DNA of 64,000 nucleotides, taken from the NCBI RefSeq assembly GCF_013376455.1, contig NZ_CP045504.1, positions 2,067,001-2,131,000 of the forward strand, in the 5' to 3' direction. Below are positions 1-8,833 of the stretch, one piece after another; within the stretch, counting starts at the first letter, position 1; each line of letters opens with the position of its first letter. Origin of the DNA: Desulfolutivibrio sulfodismutans DSM 3696. GTDB taxonomy: Bacteria; Desulfobacterota; Desulfovibrionia; Desulfovibrionales; Desulfovibrionaceae. The position numbers and the translations under genes are program-made. The notes beneath the pieces were generated by a model. The model ran no database searches, was not told where the DNA came from, and saw nothing but the letters and a program-made list of their open reading frames with translations.

Positions 1-963
1 GATGTCGCCGCCAATGGTCTCGCAGGGCCGGAACTCCCAGGCGAAGCGAAAGGTCCGGTTGGCCGAGACGCGCCGTGGCAGAAGGCTCTGCTGGATCTCG
101 GCGGCGGCGTCCAGATCCTGCTGGTGGCGGCTTTGTTTTTTGAGCAGTTCGCGCTTCTGCTTTTCCAGAAAGGTGACGTCCTGGATGTTTAACACCAGGT
201 TGCCGCCGGGCATGGAGGAAAAATGGATCTGGCAGAACCGGTGCAGGCGGTTTTTGTCCAGGCAGGGATAGATGGCGTGCCAGACATGACCGGCCAGGAC
301 GCCGCCGGGAAAATTGTCCCGCACGTCCTGGGCCAGGGTGGTTTCCGGGAAGACCACCCGGGCGAATTCGTCCAGGGTGGCGAACGCCCCGGCGGAATAG
401 CCGAAGATCCGCTCCATGCCCGGGCTGCAAAACACGAATTCCCCGCTGGGCGCGGCCACGGCGATGCCGTCGCCGGAATGCTCCAGGATGGCGGCGGTGA
501 ATTCCTTTTCGGCGCGCAGTTCGCGCTCCCGGGCCTTGCGCTCGTCGGTCTCCCGTTTGAGGCGAAGCGCCGCCTCCACCCGGGCGGCCATCTCGGCCAT
601 GCGACCCTGCTTTTTGACGTAATCCAGGGCCCCGGCGGCAAAGGCCCGCTCCAGACATTCCTCGTCGTCGCTGACGGTGATCATGATCACGGGGATGTCC
701 CGAAAGGCGGGGTCGGCCTTGATCCGGGCCAGGGTCTTAATGCCGCCCATGCCCGGCATGATGAGATCCATGATCACCAAATCGACGCCGCACCGGGAGA
801 ACTGCCCGGTCCAGGCAAGTTCCTGGGCCAGAATCGCCAGGGCCGTTTCCCCGTCCCCGGCCTCCAGGATCGTCCGCGCCCCCGGCAGGGGGGCGAAACG
901 TTCCAGCATGTCGCGTAAAAAAAAGCGGTAGGCCTCGGAATCGTCGACGATCAGGATGCGCAT
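1..963 (-). CDS. Response regulator with PAS and PP2C-type (RsbU-like) phosphatase domain, 3' end outside window
   Basis: Reads from an ATG at 963 to the window edge without a stop (321 codons visible). Residues 1-140 are a receiver: acidic pocket DD at 7-8 and phospho-acceptor D66 in VIMDLIMPG. Residues about 150-270 read like a PAS sensor (EHSGDGIAVAAPSGEFVFCSP). From about 275 the motif AAEIQQSLLP opens a PP2C/SpoIIE phosphatase domain, and the conserved GGDI is just entered at the edge. Such proteins dephosphorylate a STAS-domain antagonist in partner-switching control of sigma factors or surface behaviour. The STAS gene lies 19 bp upstream on the same strand, so the two are probably one operon. 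The domain order is clear; the output is unknown because no cognate kinase or sigma factor is visible. Confidence 0.85.
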   Translation of the reverse strand, partial: MRILIVDDSEAYRFFLRDMLERFAPLPGARTILEAGDGETALAILAQELAWTGQFSRCGVDLVIMDLIMPGMGGIKTLARIKADPAFRDIPVIMITVSDDEECLERAFAAGALDYVKKQGRMAEMAARVEAALRLKRETDERKARERELRAEKEFTAAILEHSGDGIAVAAPSGEFVFCSPGMERIFGYSAGAFATLDEFARVVFPETTLAQDVRDNFPGGVLAGHVWHAIYPCLDKNRLHRFCQIHFSSMPGGNLVLNIQDVTFLEKQKRELLKKQSRHQQDLDAAAEIQQSLLPRRVSANRTFRFAWEFRPCETIGGDI

Positions 964-982
964 GGTGGGGTCCAAAGAGATG

Positions 983-1324
983 TCATGCCGACCGGTCGCT
1001 CCCGTCTTCCCGGTTTTGCCCCATGGCGAAAAAGTCGCTTAAGCGCAGCATACTCAAAAGTTTTTTTATCTGGGGGCTGGGATTTTGCAATCGGAAGCAC
1101 CGCCCCGCGGACTCGGCCCGGCGCCGCAGTCCGATGAGAAACCCGATCCCGGAACTGTCCATGAAGGTCACACCGGAAAGGTCGGCCACCACTTCACGGC
1201 AGCCGTCGGCGGAGAGGAGGTGTTCCATGCGCACCTTGTATTCCTGGATCATGTCCATGACGATTTCGCCGCCAAGCACCATGACCACGCGCTCACCTTC
1301 ACGCCGAACCTCAAAGCATTCCAT
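983..1324 (-). CDS. STAS-domain anti-sigma factor antagonist
   Basis: 113 residues, the usual size of SpoIIAA/RsbV-type antagonists. The phosphorylation-site motif DSSGIGFL starts at D56, with the acceptor serine expected at S58. In this family the unphosphorylated form binds and sequesters an anti-sigma kinase, and a PP2C phosphatase reactivates it. The gene immediately downstream encodes such a phosphatase fused to a receiver, which supports a two-gene partner-switch module. The kinase partner is not in the window. Confidence 0.85.
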   Translation of the reverse strand: MECFEVRREGERVVMVLGGEIVMDMIQEYKVRMEHLLSADGCREVVADLSGVTFMDSSGIGFLIGLRRRAESAGRCFRLQNPSPQIKKLLSMLRLSDFFAMGQNREDGSDRSA

Positions 1325-1435
1325 TGCGATCCCCTTCCTGCGGCGTGGCGGTCAGACACCCCGGCCAACGCCGTTTACGGATGTATCCTATCCCTATCCT
1401 CTTTGTTGCCTCTGGGCAACGGACAATCGCCGCCT

Positions 1436-2929
1436 TTAACGCATGCCGGAGGCGGAAAGCGCCCGGGGCGACGGATCGCCAGCGGTCTCGGCCGCCATGT
1501 CCGCAGCCAGCTGCCCCAGACGGCGCACCCCGTCCTGGTAGGGCTCGGTCAGGGGGGTTCCGTAGCTTAACCGGACGCAGGTGTTGAACTTGTCCTGGGT
1601 GGAGAAAATACCTCCCGGGGCCACGCCGATGCCCGCCTCCTTGGCCCGGAAATAAAATTCGCCGCCATCCACGCCGCCGGGAAGCTCGATCCACATGACC
1701 GAGCCGCCACGCGGATTGGTGGCCTTGGTTCCGGGTGGAAAATGGCTTCCCACCAGGGCGCGCATGGTGCGCATCTGGGATTCCAAGGCCTGCTGCAGGC
1801 GGCGCAGGTGGCGGTCGAAGCCGCCCAGGCGCAGATATTCGGCCACGGCCAACTGGGTGGGCGTGGCCGAACACACGTTGGTGGTGCCTTTGAAATCAAA
1901 GGCCCGGTCGTAGAACCGGCCGGGGATGATCCAACCCACCCGGTATCCGGCGGACAGGGTCTTGGAAAAGGAGGAGCAGGTCAGAACCAGCCCCTTTTCG
2001 TCGAAGCTTTTCATGATGGGCGGGCGCGTGGGGTCGTAGTGCATCTCGCCATACACGTCGTCCTCGATAAGCGGGATGTCCCTGGCCGCCAGCATGGCCA
2101 CGATCTCCCGCTTGGCCGCCTCGGGCATGAGCGCGCCGTCGGGATTGTTGAAATTGGGGGTGAAGATGCAGGCCTTGACGTCGAACTTGCGCAGGATACC
2201 GGCCAGGTCCGCCGGGTTCACCCCGCATTCCGGGCAGGACGGGGCCTCGATGGCCCGAAGCCCCAGATATTCGAGGATCTGCAGGAAGCAGTAATAGGAC
2301 GGCGAGGCGATGACCACGTTGTCCCCGGCCCGGGTCACGGCCCGCACGGCGATAAAAAGCGCCTCCAGGGCCCCGGAGGTGACCATCACCTCGGAAGGCC
2401 CCACCTCGGCCCCGGCATCCAGGCAGCGAAAGGCGATCTGGCGGCGCAGGGCCTCGTTCCCGGCCACGGTCTCATAGCGCAGGCAGGCCTCGGGATCGTC
2501 GCGCACGACCTGGGTCATGATCCTGGACAGGGTCTTGGCGGGTAAAAGCTCCTCCCCGGTCTTGGCCACGCCGAAGGGCAAAATGTCGTCGCGGCCCATG
2601 GTGTCCAAGACCTGGCGGATGAGCGTGTTGCGGCTGACCTCGCGCGGCTCGTCCGAGACGCCGGTCTTGCGGCAGGGACGCGGCAGCCTTTGGGCCCGCT
2701 CCCGCACGAAATAGCCGGACTTGGGCCTGGCCTCGATCACCCCCTGGCGCTCCAGCTCCAGATAGGCCTGGCCGATGGTGGAGACGCTGACCCCCAGCCT
2801 GGTCCCCAGCGCCCGCAGGGAGGGAATCTTCTCCCCCGGGGCCAGTTCCCCGGACTCGATGCGGGCCAGGATGTGCTTTTCCACGGCCACATAGCGGAAC
2901 GTTCCGGCCCGTGCGGCGGCATGCTCCAT
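1436..2929 (-). CDS. MocR-family regulator (GntR winged helix fused to class-I aminotransferase fold)
   Basis: 497 residues from an ATG at 2929, preceded by AAGGGGGAT; the open frame extends further upstream but without family similarity. Residues 8-75 are a GntR-type winged helix (EKIPSLRALGTRLGVSVSTIGQAYLELERQG, shown by its key positions 34-63). From about 110 it is an aminotransferase fold with PNFNNPDG (258-265), IEDDVYGEM (288-296) and the PLP lysine K323 in SFSKTLSAGYRVGW. MocR proteins use PLP or an amine adduct as effector and usually regulate themselves and a divergent neighbour. Here the divergent gene encodes a DUF2917 protein, a pairing I recall from other proteobacteria. The effector is not predictable. 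Confidence 0.9.
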   Translation of the reverse strand: MEHAAARAGTFRYVAVEKHILARIESGELAPGEKIPSLRALGTRLGVSVSTIGQAYLELERQGVIEARPKSGYFVRERAQRLPRPCRKTGVSDEPREVSRNTLIRQVLDTMGRDDILPFGVAKTGEELLPAKTLSRIMTQVVRDDPEACLRYETVAGNEALRRQIAFRCLDAGAEVGPSEVMVTSGALEALFIAVRAVTRAGDNVVIASPSYYCFLQILEYLGLRAIEAPSCPECGVNPADLAGILRKFDVKACIFTPNFNNPDGALMPEAAKREIVAMLAARDIPLIEDDVYGEMHYDPTRPPIMKSFDEKGLVLTCSSFSKTLSAGYRVGWIIPGRFYDRAFDFKGTTNVCSATPTQLAVAEYLRLGGFDRHLRRLQQALESQMRTMRALVGSHFPPGTKATNPRGGSVMWIELPGGVDGGEFYFRAKEAGIGVAPGGIFSTQDKFNTCVRLSYGTPLTEPYQDGVRRLGQLAADMAAETAGDPSPRALSASGMR

Positions 2930-3060
2930 GTCCGATCCCCCTTGGCGGCGCGCGCCGTGCATCGCGCCCCAGGCGCGGCAGGCGAGGCCTGACGGCGGTT
3001 GGTTCCTGCGACGGCGTGGCGCTCCCGACACCCGGCGGGCTGTTATGCCCATTTTTTCAT

Positions 3061-3089
3061 AAAACTGTATCTGTCTTGATAACAGTTTT
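3061..3089. promoter_or_regulatory. Candidate MocR operator in divergent intergenic region
   Basis: A perfect 8-bp inverted repeat AAAACTGT / ACAGTTTT (3061-3068 and 3082-3089) has a 13-bp spacer that itself carries ATCTGTCTTGAT. It lies in an AT-rich patch between the MocR gene (start 2929) and the DUF2917 gene (start 3166), where an autoregulatory operator or overlapping promoters would be expected. Assignment to MocR is inference from position. Confidence 0.5.
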
Positions 3090-3165
3090 TCTGGTCTAAG
3101 CCAAGACGTAACGCGGCATGGATGCGCCGCCGACCGTCGGACACCCCAACCCGGAGGGAAGGAAC

Positions 3166-3528
3166 ATGTTTGCAAACCGCGCCCACGAAGACGTGCTCTT
3201 GGCCGGAAAAAATCTGGGACTCCTGGATGTGCTGGTGCGTCGGCTGGCCGACGCCGAATGGGTCAGGCGGCGCAAACGCTCGCTGGCCTCTCTGTTTTCC
3301 GCCCGCAAATCCCTGACCGCCACCCTGGACGACGGCAAGCCCCTGGCCGTGACCGGGGCAGGATATTGCCGGGTGGAATGCCTGTCGGGCCGGGCCTGGG
3401 TCACGGCCGAAGACGTGAGCCGGGATTTCGCCCTGGCCCCGGGGCAGCGTCTGGTCCTGGCCGACGGCGGCCGGATCGTGGTCAACGCCGTCAAGGGGAC
3501 GGCCAGGGTGCGGCTGCGCTGGGCCTGA
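3166..3528 (+). CDS. DUF2917 domain protein
   Basis: 120 residues. The start at 3166 is chosen because GGAGGGAAGGAAC precedes it. The C-terminal 70 residues fit DUF2917, a small cupin-like beta-barrel: GYCRVECLSGRAWVTAEDVSRD region, then LAPGQRLVLADGGRIVVNA. The N-terminal half is basic and helical. The function of the family is not established. It is transcribed divergently from the MocR regulator, across the palindrome at 3061-3089, so it is the likely target of that regulator. Confidence 0.75.
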   Translation: MFANRAHEDVLLAGKNLGLLDVLVRRLADAEWVRRRKRSLASLFSARKSLTATLDDGKPLAVTGAGYCRVECLSGRAWVTAEDVSRDFALAPGQRLVLADGGRIVVNAVKGTARVRLRWA

Positions 3529-3602
3529 ACCCGCTGGCCCGGGAACCGTCGGCCGCTCATGATTTTTGGCCTCTGACACGCCACCACTCAAGGAGGGCTC
3601 CC

Positions 3603-4046
3603 ATGGCCCACATCGGAATTCTCATCTGCGGCCGTTACAGCTCGTGCGCCGGGGGCAAATGCCTGCGATCCATGAAGGAAAGGGTCGGCGGATTTGCGCA
3701 GTATCCCGAGACAGAGGAACTGACCCTGGTCGGATATGCCTCCTGTGGCGGGTGTCCGGGGGGAAACGTGGAATATGCGCCCCTGGAGATGATCAAAAAC
3801 GGGGTGTCGGTGATCCATCTCGCCACGGGCATGGTCGTCGGCTATCCCCCCTGTCCGTACATCCGGCAGTTCAAGGAGTATATTGAAAGCGCCTTCCATA
3901 TCCCAGTTGTCGTGGGCACGCACCCCATCCCCTTGAAATACCAGACGACCCACGCCTCCCTCCCTTTTTGGAAGGACATGGGGATGGCCGACCTTGCCGG
4001 ACGCCTCTTCGCGGAAGACCGCCAGACCATGGCGCTTTACGACTAA
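3603..4046 (+). CDS. CGGC-domain (metal-binding) protein
   Basis: 147 residues, starting 7 bases after AAGGAGGG. It carries the family-defining CGGC at 48-51 (YASCGGCPGG), plus cysteines 9, 15 and 20 near the N-terminus (LICGRYSSCAGGKC) and C84 in YPPCPY. CGGC proteins are small cysteine-rich proteins presumed to bind a metal or Fe-S centre and occur mainly in anaerobes; their reaction is unknown. It is followed 20 bp later by a cupin gene, so the two are probably co-transcribed. Confidence 0.8.
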   Translation: MAHIGILICGRYSSCAGGKCLRSMKERVGGFAQYPETEELTLVGYASCGGCPGGNVEYAPLEMIKNGVSVIHLATGMVVGYPPCPYIRQFKEYIESAFHIPVVVGTHPIPLKYQTTHASLPFWKDMGMADLAGRLFAEDRQTMALYD

Positions 4047-4066
4047 CCCGAACACGGAGCAGGCAC

Positions 4067-4408
4067 ATGAACATGGGCCACATCCCCTTTGGCGTCACCG
4101 ACTGGGAAGGCGTGGAAACGACGGAACACCCGGGGACGACCGGCACGGCGCTCTGGCGCACCCGGACCTTCGGCCCGGCCGAAAACCCCATCCGGGTCCG
4201 CATGGTTTCCTATTCGCCAGGATATCTGGCCGACCACTGGTGCCGCAAGGGGCACATCCTGCTGTGCCTGGAAGGCGAATTGCACACCACGCTTGAAGAC
4301 GGCAGGCGCTTCACCCTCACCCCCGGCATGAGCTACCAGGTGGCCGACAACGCCGAGGCGCACCAATCGGCGACCCCGACCGGGGCGAAGCTGTTCATCG
4401 TCGATTAA
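4067..4408 (+). CDS. DHCW-motif cupin-fold protein
   Basis: 113 residues from an ATG with upstream CGGAG. It is a single-domain cupin: LADHWCRKGHILLCLEGEL (70-88) is the signature metal-site strand of the DHCW cupin group, and FTLTPGMSYQVADNAEAH is the second conserved strand. Members are annotated only by fold. It sits between the CGGC gene and the phosphofructokinase gene on the same strand. Confidence 0.75.
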   Translation: MNMGHIPFGVTDWEGVETTEHPGTTGTALWRTRTFGPAENPIRVRMVSYSPGYLADHWCRKGHILLCLEGELHTTLEDGRRFTLTPGMSYQVADNAEAHQSATPTGAKLFIVD

Positions 4409-4547
4409 GGGGAGTCGCCCGGCGCTCCCCCCGCCGCCCCCAGGCCGTCGCCCCATCGTGACCGGCCCGCCTTGCCCGCGCAGCGGTTTGCTGGTAACCG
4501 GAAGGCTCGAAATCGAAAAACCTTCTGTCGCGCTTCCGGAGGCCCCC

Positions 4548-5894
4548 ATGTCCGACGCCTGCCCGTTTCCGGCCATCGACGCCAGCATCCCGGTTCTCGG
4601 GACGGCCAAGATCCCCTCGCCGCTCCCCTATTGCCGGTTCATGGACGATACGGCCCGGACCAGGGTCGAGCTCACCAATGAAGACCTCGACGAAATCACC
4701 ACGCCGTGCTTCGCCGAATTCGAGGTCGCCGGTCCCCGGGGCAAGATCTATTTCGACTCCTCCAAGGCCAAGGCCGCCATCGTCACCTGCGGCGGCCTGT
4801 GCCCGGGCATCAACGACGTCATCCGGGCCATCGTCATGGAGGCCCATCACAACTACGACATCGCCGCCACGTTGGGCATCCGCTACGGGCTGCAGGGCTT
4901 TATCCCCTCCTTCGGCCACTCCCTCATGGAACTGACCCCGGAAAACGTCTCGGACATCCACCAGTTCGGCGGTACCATGCTCGGGTCCAGCCGGGGACCG
5001 CAGGAAGCGGTCGACATCGTGGACGCCCTGGAACGGTTCAACGTGAGCATGCTGTTCATCATCGGCGGGGACGGCACCATGCGGGCGGCGCGAAGGATTC
5101 AGGAGGAGATCACAGCCAGACGGGGCAAGATATCGGTCATCGGCGTGCCCAAGACCATCGACAACGACATCAGCTTCGTCACCAGGTCGTTTGGCTTCGA
5201 CACGGCCGTGGAAAAGGCCACCGAGGCCATCCGCTGCGCCCACACCGAGGCCCTGGGGGTCTTAAACGGCGTGGGCCTGGTCAAGGTCATGGGCCGCGAG
5301 TCGGGGTTCATCGCCGCCCAGGCCACCCTGGCCCTCAAAGAGGTCAACTACGTGCTCGTGCCGGAATATCCCTTCACGCTGCACGGCGACCACGGCCTTT
5401 TGCCGTCCCTGGAAAAACGCCTGGCCCGCCGCCGCCATGCGGTCATCGTGGCCGCCGAGGGCGCGGGGCAGCATCTGCTGGCCGCCTCGGGCAAAAAGGA
5501 CGCCTCGGGCAACCCGGTCCTGGGCGACGTGGCCAGCCTTTTGACCAGCGAGATCGATGCCTATTTCAAGTCCAAAAATCTGCCCCTGACGCTCAAATAC
5601 ATCGACCCCAGCTACATCATCCGCTCGGTCCCGGCCAACGCCAACGACCGGGTCTATTGCGGCTTTCTGGGACAGCACGCCGTGCATGCGGCCATGGCCG
5701 GAAAGACCGGCATGGTGGTCAGCAAGCTGTTCGGCCGCTACGTCCACCTGCCCTTCGACCTGGTCACCCGCAAGCGCAAAAGGCTCAACGTGCATTCCGA
5801 CTACTGGCGGGCCGTGCTGGAATCCACCGGGCAGCACGGGGTGACCCCCCTGCCCGGAGACGAGGCCACCCTGTGCCTGAATAAGGACGGCTAG
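4548..5894 (+). CDS. 6-phosphofructokinase, ATP-type with GGDGT/PKTIDND active site
   Basis: 448 residues from an ATG preceded by CCGGAGG. It phosphorylates fructose 6-phosphate to the 1,6-bisphosphate in glycolysis. Key motifs are CGGLCPGIND (81-90, nucleotide loop), GGDGT (173-177) and PKTIDND (201-207, catalytic aspartates), followed by GRESGF. The Gly in GGDGT points to ATP rather than pyrophosphate as donor (PPi enzymes have GGDD). The Lys in PKTIDND is the residue seen in the 'long' PFK lineage of parasites and many anaerobes, not the Gly of E. coli PfkA. An N-terminal extension of about 70 residues also fits that lineage. The phosphoryl donor remains an inference. Confidence 0.88.
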   Translation: MSDACPFPAIDASIPVLGTAKIPSPLPYCRFMDDTARTRVELTNEDLDEITTPCFAEFEVAGPRGKIYFDSSKAKAAIVTCGGLCPGINDVIRAIVMEAHHNYDIAATLGIRYGLQGFIPSFGHSLMELTPENVSDIHQFGGTMLGSSRGPQEAVDIVDALERFNVSMLFIIGGDGTMRAARRIQEEITARRGKISVIGVPKTIDNDISFVTRSFGFDTAVEKATEAIRCAHTEALGVLNGVGLVKVMGRESGFIAAQATLALKEVNYVLVPEYPFTLHGDHGLLPSLEKRLARRRHAVIVAAEGAGQHLLAASGKKDASGNPVLGDVASLLTSEIDAYFKSKNLPLTLKYIDPSYIIRSVPANANDRVYCGFLGQHAVHAAMAGKTGMVVSKLFGRYVHLPFDLVTRKRKRLNVHSDYWRAVLESTGQHGVTPLPGDEATLCLNKDG

Positions 5895-5921
5895 CCCGGC
5901 GTCCGGCGCACGGGTCGGGCG

Positions 5922-6227
5922 TTATTCGAGAAAATAGTCCACCACCCGGCGTTCCTCGGCCACGGCCTTGATGAAGGCCACGCACTCCTGGTGGCGGGGG
6001 TGGACGGCGTAGGCTTTGAGGTCGGCGGCGTTGTCGAATTCGGAATAAAGGATGGCGTGGGTCTCGGGGGCGGATTCCAGGATGTCCGTGCCCACGTGCA
6101 GGCGCCTGACCTGGGGGATCACAGCGGGCAGGGCCTCCAGGATTTCCTTCATTTTCGCGGCGTTTTGGGCGCGCGTGCCGTGTTCGGTCTGTTCCTTGAG
6201 CTTCCACATGACGATGTGTACGAGCAT
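5922..6227 (-). CDS. Dabb-family (stress-responsive A/B barrel) protein
   Basis: 101 residues with a good ribosome site (GAGGAAACCGACC). It opens with MLVHIVMWKLKE and has HVGTDI and HAILYSEFDNAADLKAYAVHP, the usual pattern of dimeric alpha/beta-barrel Dabb proteins. The family's biochemical role is mostly unknown; some relatives are cyclases or stress proteins. It converges on the phosphofructokinase gene with 27 bp between the stops. Confidence 0.85.
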   Translation of the reverse strand: MLVHIVMWKLKEQTEHGTRAQNAAKMKEILEALPAVIPQVRRLHVGTDILESAPETHAILYSEFDNAADLKAYAVHPRHQECVAFIKAVAEERRVVDYFLE

Positions 6228-6260
6228 GGTCGGTTTCCTCTTACGGTTCGGGTGAACGGA

Positions 6261-6563
6261 TCACACAAGGCATTCCATGCCCTTGCGTTCCAGAAGATCA
6301 AGGAGCTTGGCGGAAGGCCCGCTGGGTTTTTTCCGGCCCATTTCCCACTGCTGCACCGTGGACAGGCCGACGTTCAAAAGGGCGGCGAAAACCGCCTGGC
6401 TCAAATGCGCGGATTCCCTGATCCGTTTGACGTCGGCGGCATGGAACTCCCGCCGGGGAGGCAGACACAAGGATTCGATCTGCCGCAAGGTTATGGGCGG
6501 CATTCCCCCTGCCTCGTGGATGTCCCTGGCCATTTCCAGGGCTCGCTCAAGGCGCCTGCTCAT
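6261..6563 (-). CDS. Helix-turn-helix regulator of the NadS/HigA antitoxin type
   Basis: 100 residues. The C-terminal half is an Xre-type HTH: VKRIRESAHLSQAVFAALLN then VGLSTVQQWEMGRKKPSGPS. This layout (helical leader, then HTH with the WE.G.KKPSG loop) is that of antitoxins encoded downstream of RelE/HigB-like toxins. The upstream overlapping frame survives only as a fragment (6547-6701) cut by an IS remnant, so any toxin partner has been lost or was never there. Confidence 0.75.
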   Translation of the reverse strand: MSRRLERALEMARDIHEAGGMPPITLRQIESLCLPPRREFHAADVKRIRESAHLSQAVFAALLNVGLSTVQQWEMGRKKPSGPSAKLLDLLERKGMECLV

Positions 6564-6701
6564 TCTCCACCCACCTGATTTCGTGCAGTTTTCCGTCGTC
6601 TAGCAGACGCATTATCACCCCGTCATCCGCCGCGAGGCAACATTCGCAGGCCCGGGCAAGGGCCTCCGCTTCGCGGGGAGTGGCGACACCAACAACGCGC
6701 C
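6547..6701 (-). pseudogene. C-terminal fragment of a gene truncated by an IS remnant
   Basis: An open frame overlaps the HTH start by 17 bp and ends at a TGA at 6547-6549. It can be read back to about 6701 (RRVVGVATPREAEALARACE and on to DDGKLHEIRWVENEQAP), where sequence matching the IS at 12001 begins. No intact start is left. The family is not recognisable from 50 residues; by position it could have been the partner of the HTH gene. Confidence 0.45.
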
Positions 6702-7150
6702 TCGTGCAGGTTCTTCGAGGCCTTGTTCGGCGAACTCTACCAGCAGTGTCTCACAAAGGCCCATGGCCACAAATTCTCATGTAAAAACAAGCTGTTCATC
6801 CTGGACGCTTCGAATTCCTGACCACTCACATGACGTTACCGGCCAGGACCGTCGCCGACAACTACAAGGGCCGCTGGTAGGTCGAAATCTTCTTCCGCTT
6901 CAGCAAACAGAACCTCAACATCACGTCGTTTCTCGGAAACTCGAAAAACGCCGTCCTCTCCCATGCCTATGTGGCGTTCATCGCGTATCTGCTTCTGGCC
7001 TACCAGAAATTGCAGTCAAAGATCGGCCTGCGTCTGCATTACCTGGCCCGGCTGGTGCAACGAAATCTGTTTCAGCAATGTGAAAGACACGACCTCGTCG
7101 ACCCACGACAGGAATAATCAAAGATAAATAATTACAGGAAACTATATTGA
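6702..7150 (+). mobile_element. IS4/DUF4372-type insertion sequence remnant 1 (5'-truncated, internally deleted)
   Basis: About 440 bp matches 12001-12460 nearly base for base. It covers the stretch coding FFEALFGELYQ..KAHGHKF, then after a junction the C-terminal part (KGRW.VEIFFRFSKQNLNIT, LLLAYQK). The 5' half of the transposase is missing, and the whole DDE core is deleted at the same junction (GCTTCGAATTCCTGACC) as in remnant 2. An extra stop is present in KGRW*VEIFF. It cannot be active. Homology ends near 7150 at TCGGACAGAA, presumably the right end of the element. Confidence 0.85.
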
Positions 7151-7236
7151 ATTCCTTAATCGGACAGAATAATTTAAATTGATTTGCTGCATGAATATGA
7201 TTATTTTTATGTGAAATATAACAAGGAAATGAATCC

Positions 7237-8787
7237 ATGTCAGCATTTTTCATACCGCGACGCCTTCCGGATTTATCCTGGAATCAATGGCTGATCTGCG
7301 CAATAGCAGCTACAGGGTTTGCTTTTGATACGTATGAATTGTTGATGCTGCCCTTGATCGTAAAGCCGGCTCTTCTCGAACTCGGAGGAATTCGGCCGGG
7401 TACACCGGAATTTACCCTGTGGTTTGGCCTGTTGTTTTATATACCTGCTTTGGCGGGTGGATTATTTGGTCTTCTGGGAGGATACCTGACGGACTGCTTT
7501 GGACGAAAAAAAGTCCTGACCATCAGCATCCTTCTCTATGCCTTCGCCGCTTTTGTTGCCGGATTCTCGATCTCCTTGCCGATGCTCCTGGTGTTACGCT
7601 GCCTTGTCTTCATCGGCGTCAGTGTGGAATTCGTGGCAGCTGTAGCCTGGCTGGCGGAAATTTTTCCCGGACAGCAGCGTGAGGGGATATTGGGGATAAC
7701 GCAGATTTTTTCTTCACTCGGGGGCGTCATGGTTGCCATAGCCAACGGCATCGTGACTGCCTGGTCCACAAACAGCCCTGCCCCGCTACTGCTCGGTTTC
7801 CATCTGCCGGCCCTGCAATTGCCAGCCATTGCCACCCCCCCTGTCCTTGACCTGTTTGGCGCCATTGCCAACCCGCATGCGCATTGGCGCTACACGCTGA
7901 TGTCCGGCCTCATTCCGGCGATTCCGTTGCTTATGGTCAGGCCGTTTCTCCCGGAATCGCCGTTGTGGATGGAGAAACGGAAAATGGGACAGTTGCGACG
8001 CCCGAGCATCACTGAACTTTTCAGCCAGAGCCTGCGCAAGACCACCATTATCGTCACCCTGATGTTCATGCTGAGCTACGCGGCATTTTATGGCGCCATC
8101 GCGCAGGTAACCCAGATTATACCCGGTCTGCCGGAGGTGAAGGCGGATGTCGCCGTCGCATTGCAGAAGCAATTGCCGGATTCAAAGCGGGACGAATTCA
8201 ATGGCCGATGGCGCGCCGAGGGAAAAACCGAATCGGAAACATCGCAGTTAATCAGCGCCGAAGAGCGCCGCATCGCTTCGGCTGTTGAACAGGCGCGCGC
8301 AGCCCAGATAATGAAGGCGCCGGAATTCGGCGGTCTCCTGGGGCGTTTTGCCCTGGCCGCCCTGGCCATCATTGTGGTTAGTCGGCGGAGGCTGCTGCGC
8401 ATGTTCCTCCTGCCGGGCCTTGCCGTGATGCCTCTGACGTTCGCCTGGGCCGGGGTGACCAGTTTCTCCTGGCTGGAATGCGGCATTTTCCTGGCTGGAT
8501 TCCTGACCGTTGGCCAATTCAGTTTTTGGGGCAACTATCTGCCGCAGGCGTTTCCGCTCCATTTGCGGGGCACGGGGGAAAGCTTCGCCGCCAACATCGG
8601 CGGGCGCATGATCGGCACATCCTTCGCCGCCCTCACGCAGTGGATTGCCTATTGGCTGCCGGGAAACGTCTCGAATGCAACCAGGATCGCTTATGCGGCT
8701 GCCGGAATAGCCTTCTCCTGCTATCTGCTCAACATCGTTTGCTCTTTTTGGTTGCCGGAACCAGGCGTCCGTGACCTGTCAAAATGA
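7237..8787 (+). CDS. MFS transporter of unknown substrate
   Basis: 516 residues, start supported by AAGGAAATGAATCC. It has about twelve hydrophobic segments. The MFS signature loop between helices 2 and 3 is GGYLTDCFGRKKVL, and PESPLW closes helix 6, as in the sugar/aromatic-acid symporter group. An unusual, charged insertion of about 90 residues (SKRDEFNGRWRAEGKTESET region) lies between helices 7 and 8. The base composition of the first 100 bp is AT-rich. It lies between two IS remnants and converges with an acyl-adenylating enzyme gene; a shared carboxylic-acid substrate is possible but unproven. Confidence 0.85.
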   Translation: MSAFFIPRRLPDLSWNQWLICAIAATGFAFDTYELLMLPLIVKPALLELGGIRPGTPEFTLWFGLLFYIPALAGGLFGLLGGYLTDCFGRKKVLTISILLYAFAAFVAGFSISLPMLLVLRCLVFIGVSVEFVAAVAWLAEIFPGQQREGILGITQIFSSLGGVMVAIANGIVTAWSTNSPAPLLLGFHLPALQLPAIATPPVLDLFGAIANPHAHWRYTLMSGLIPAIPLLMVRPFLPESPLWMEKRKMGQLRRPSITELFSQSLRKTTIIVTLMFMLSYAAFYGAIAQVTQIIPGLPEVKADVAVALQKQLPDSKRDEFNGRWRAEGKTESETSQLISAEERRIASAVEQARAAQIMKAPEFGGLLGRFALAALAIIVVSRRRLLRMFLLPGLAVMPLTFAWAGVTSFSWLECGIFLAGFLTVGQFSFWGNYLPQAFPLHLRGTGESFAANIGGRMIGTSFAALTQWIAYWLPGNVSNATRIAYAAAGIAFSCYLLNIVCSFWLPEPGVRDLSK

Positions 8788-8833
8788 TGCAGACGTTGGG
8801 TTCAGACCAAATGGTCGCCGCTCCACCTCGGCC

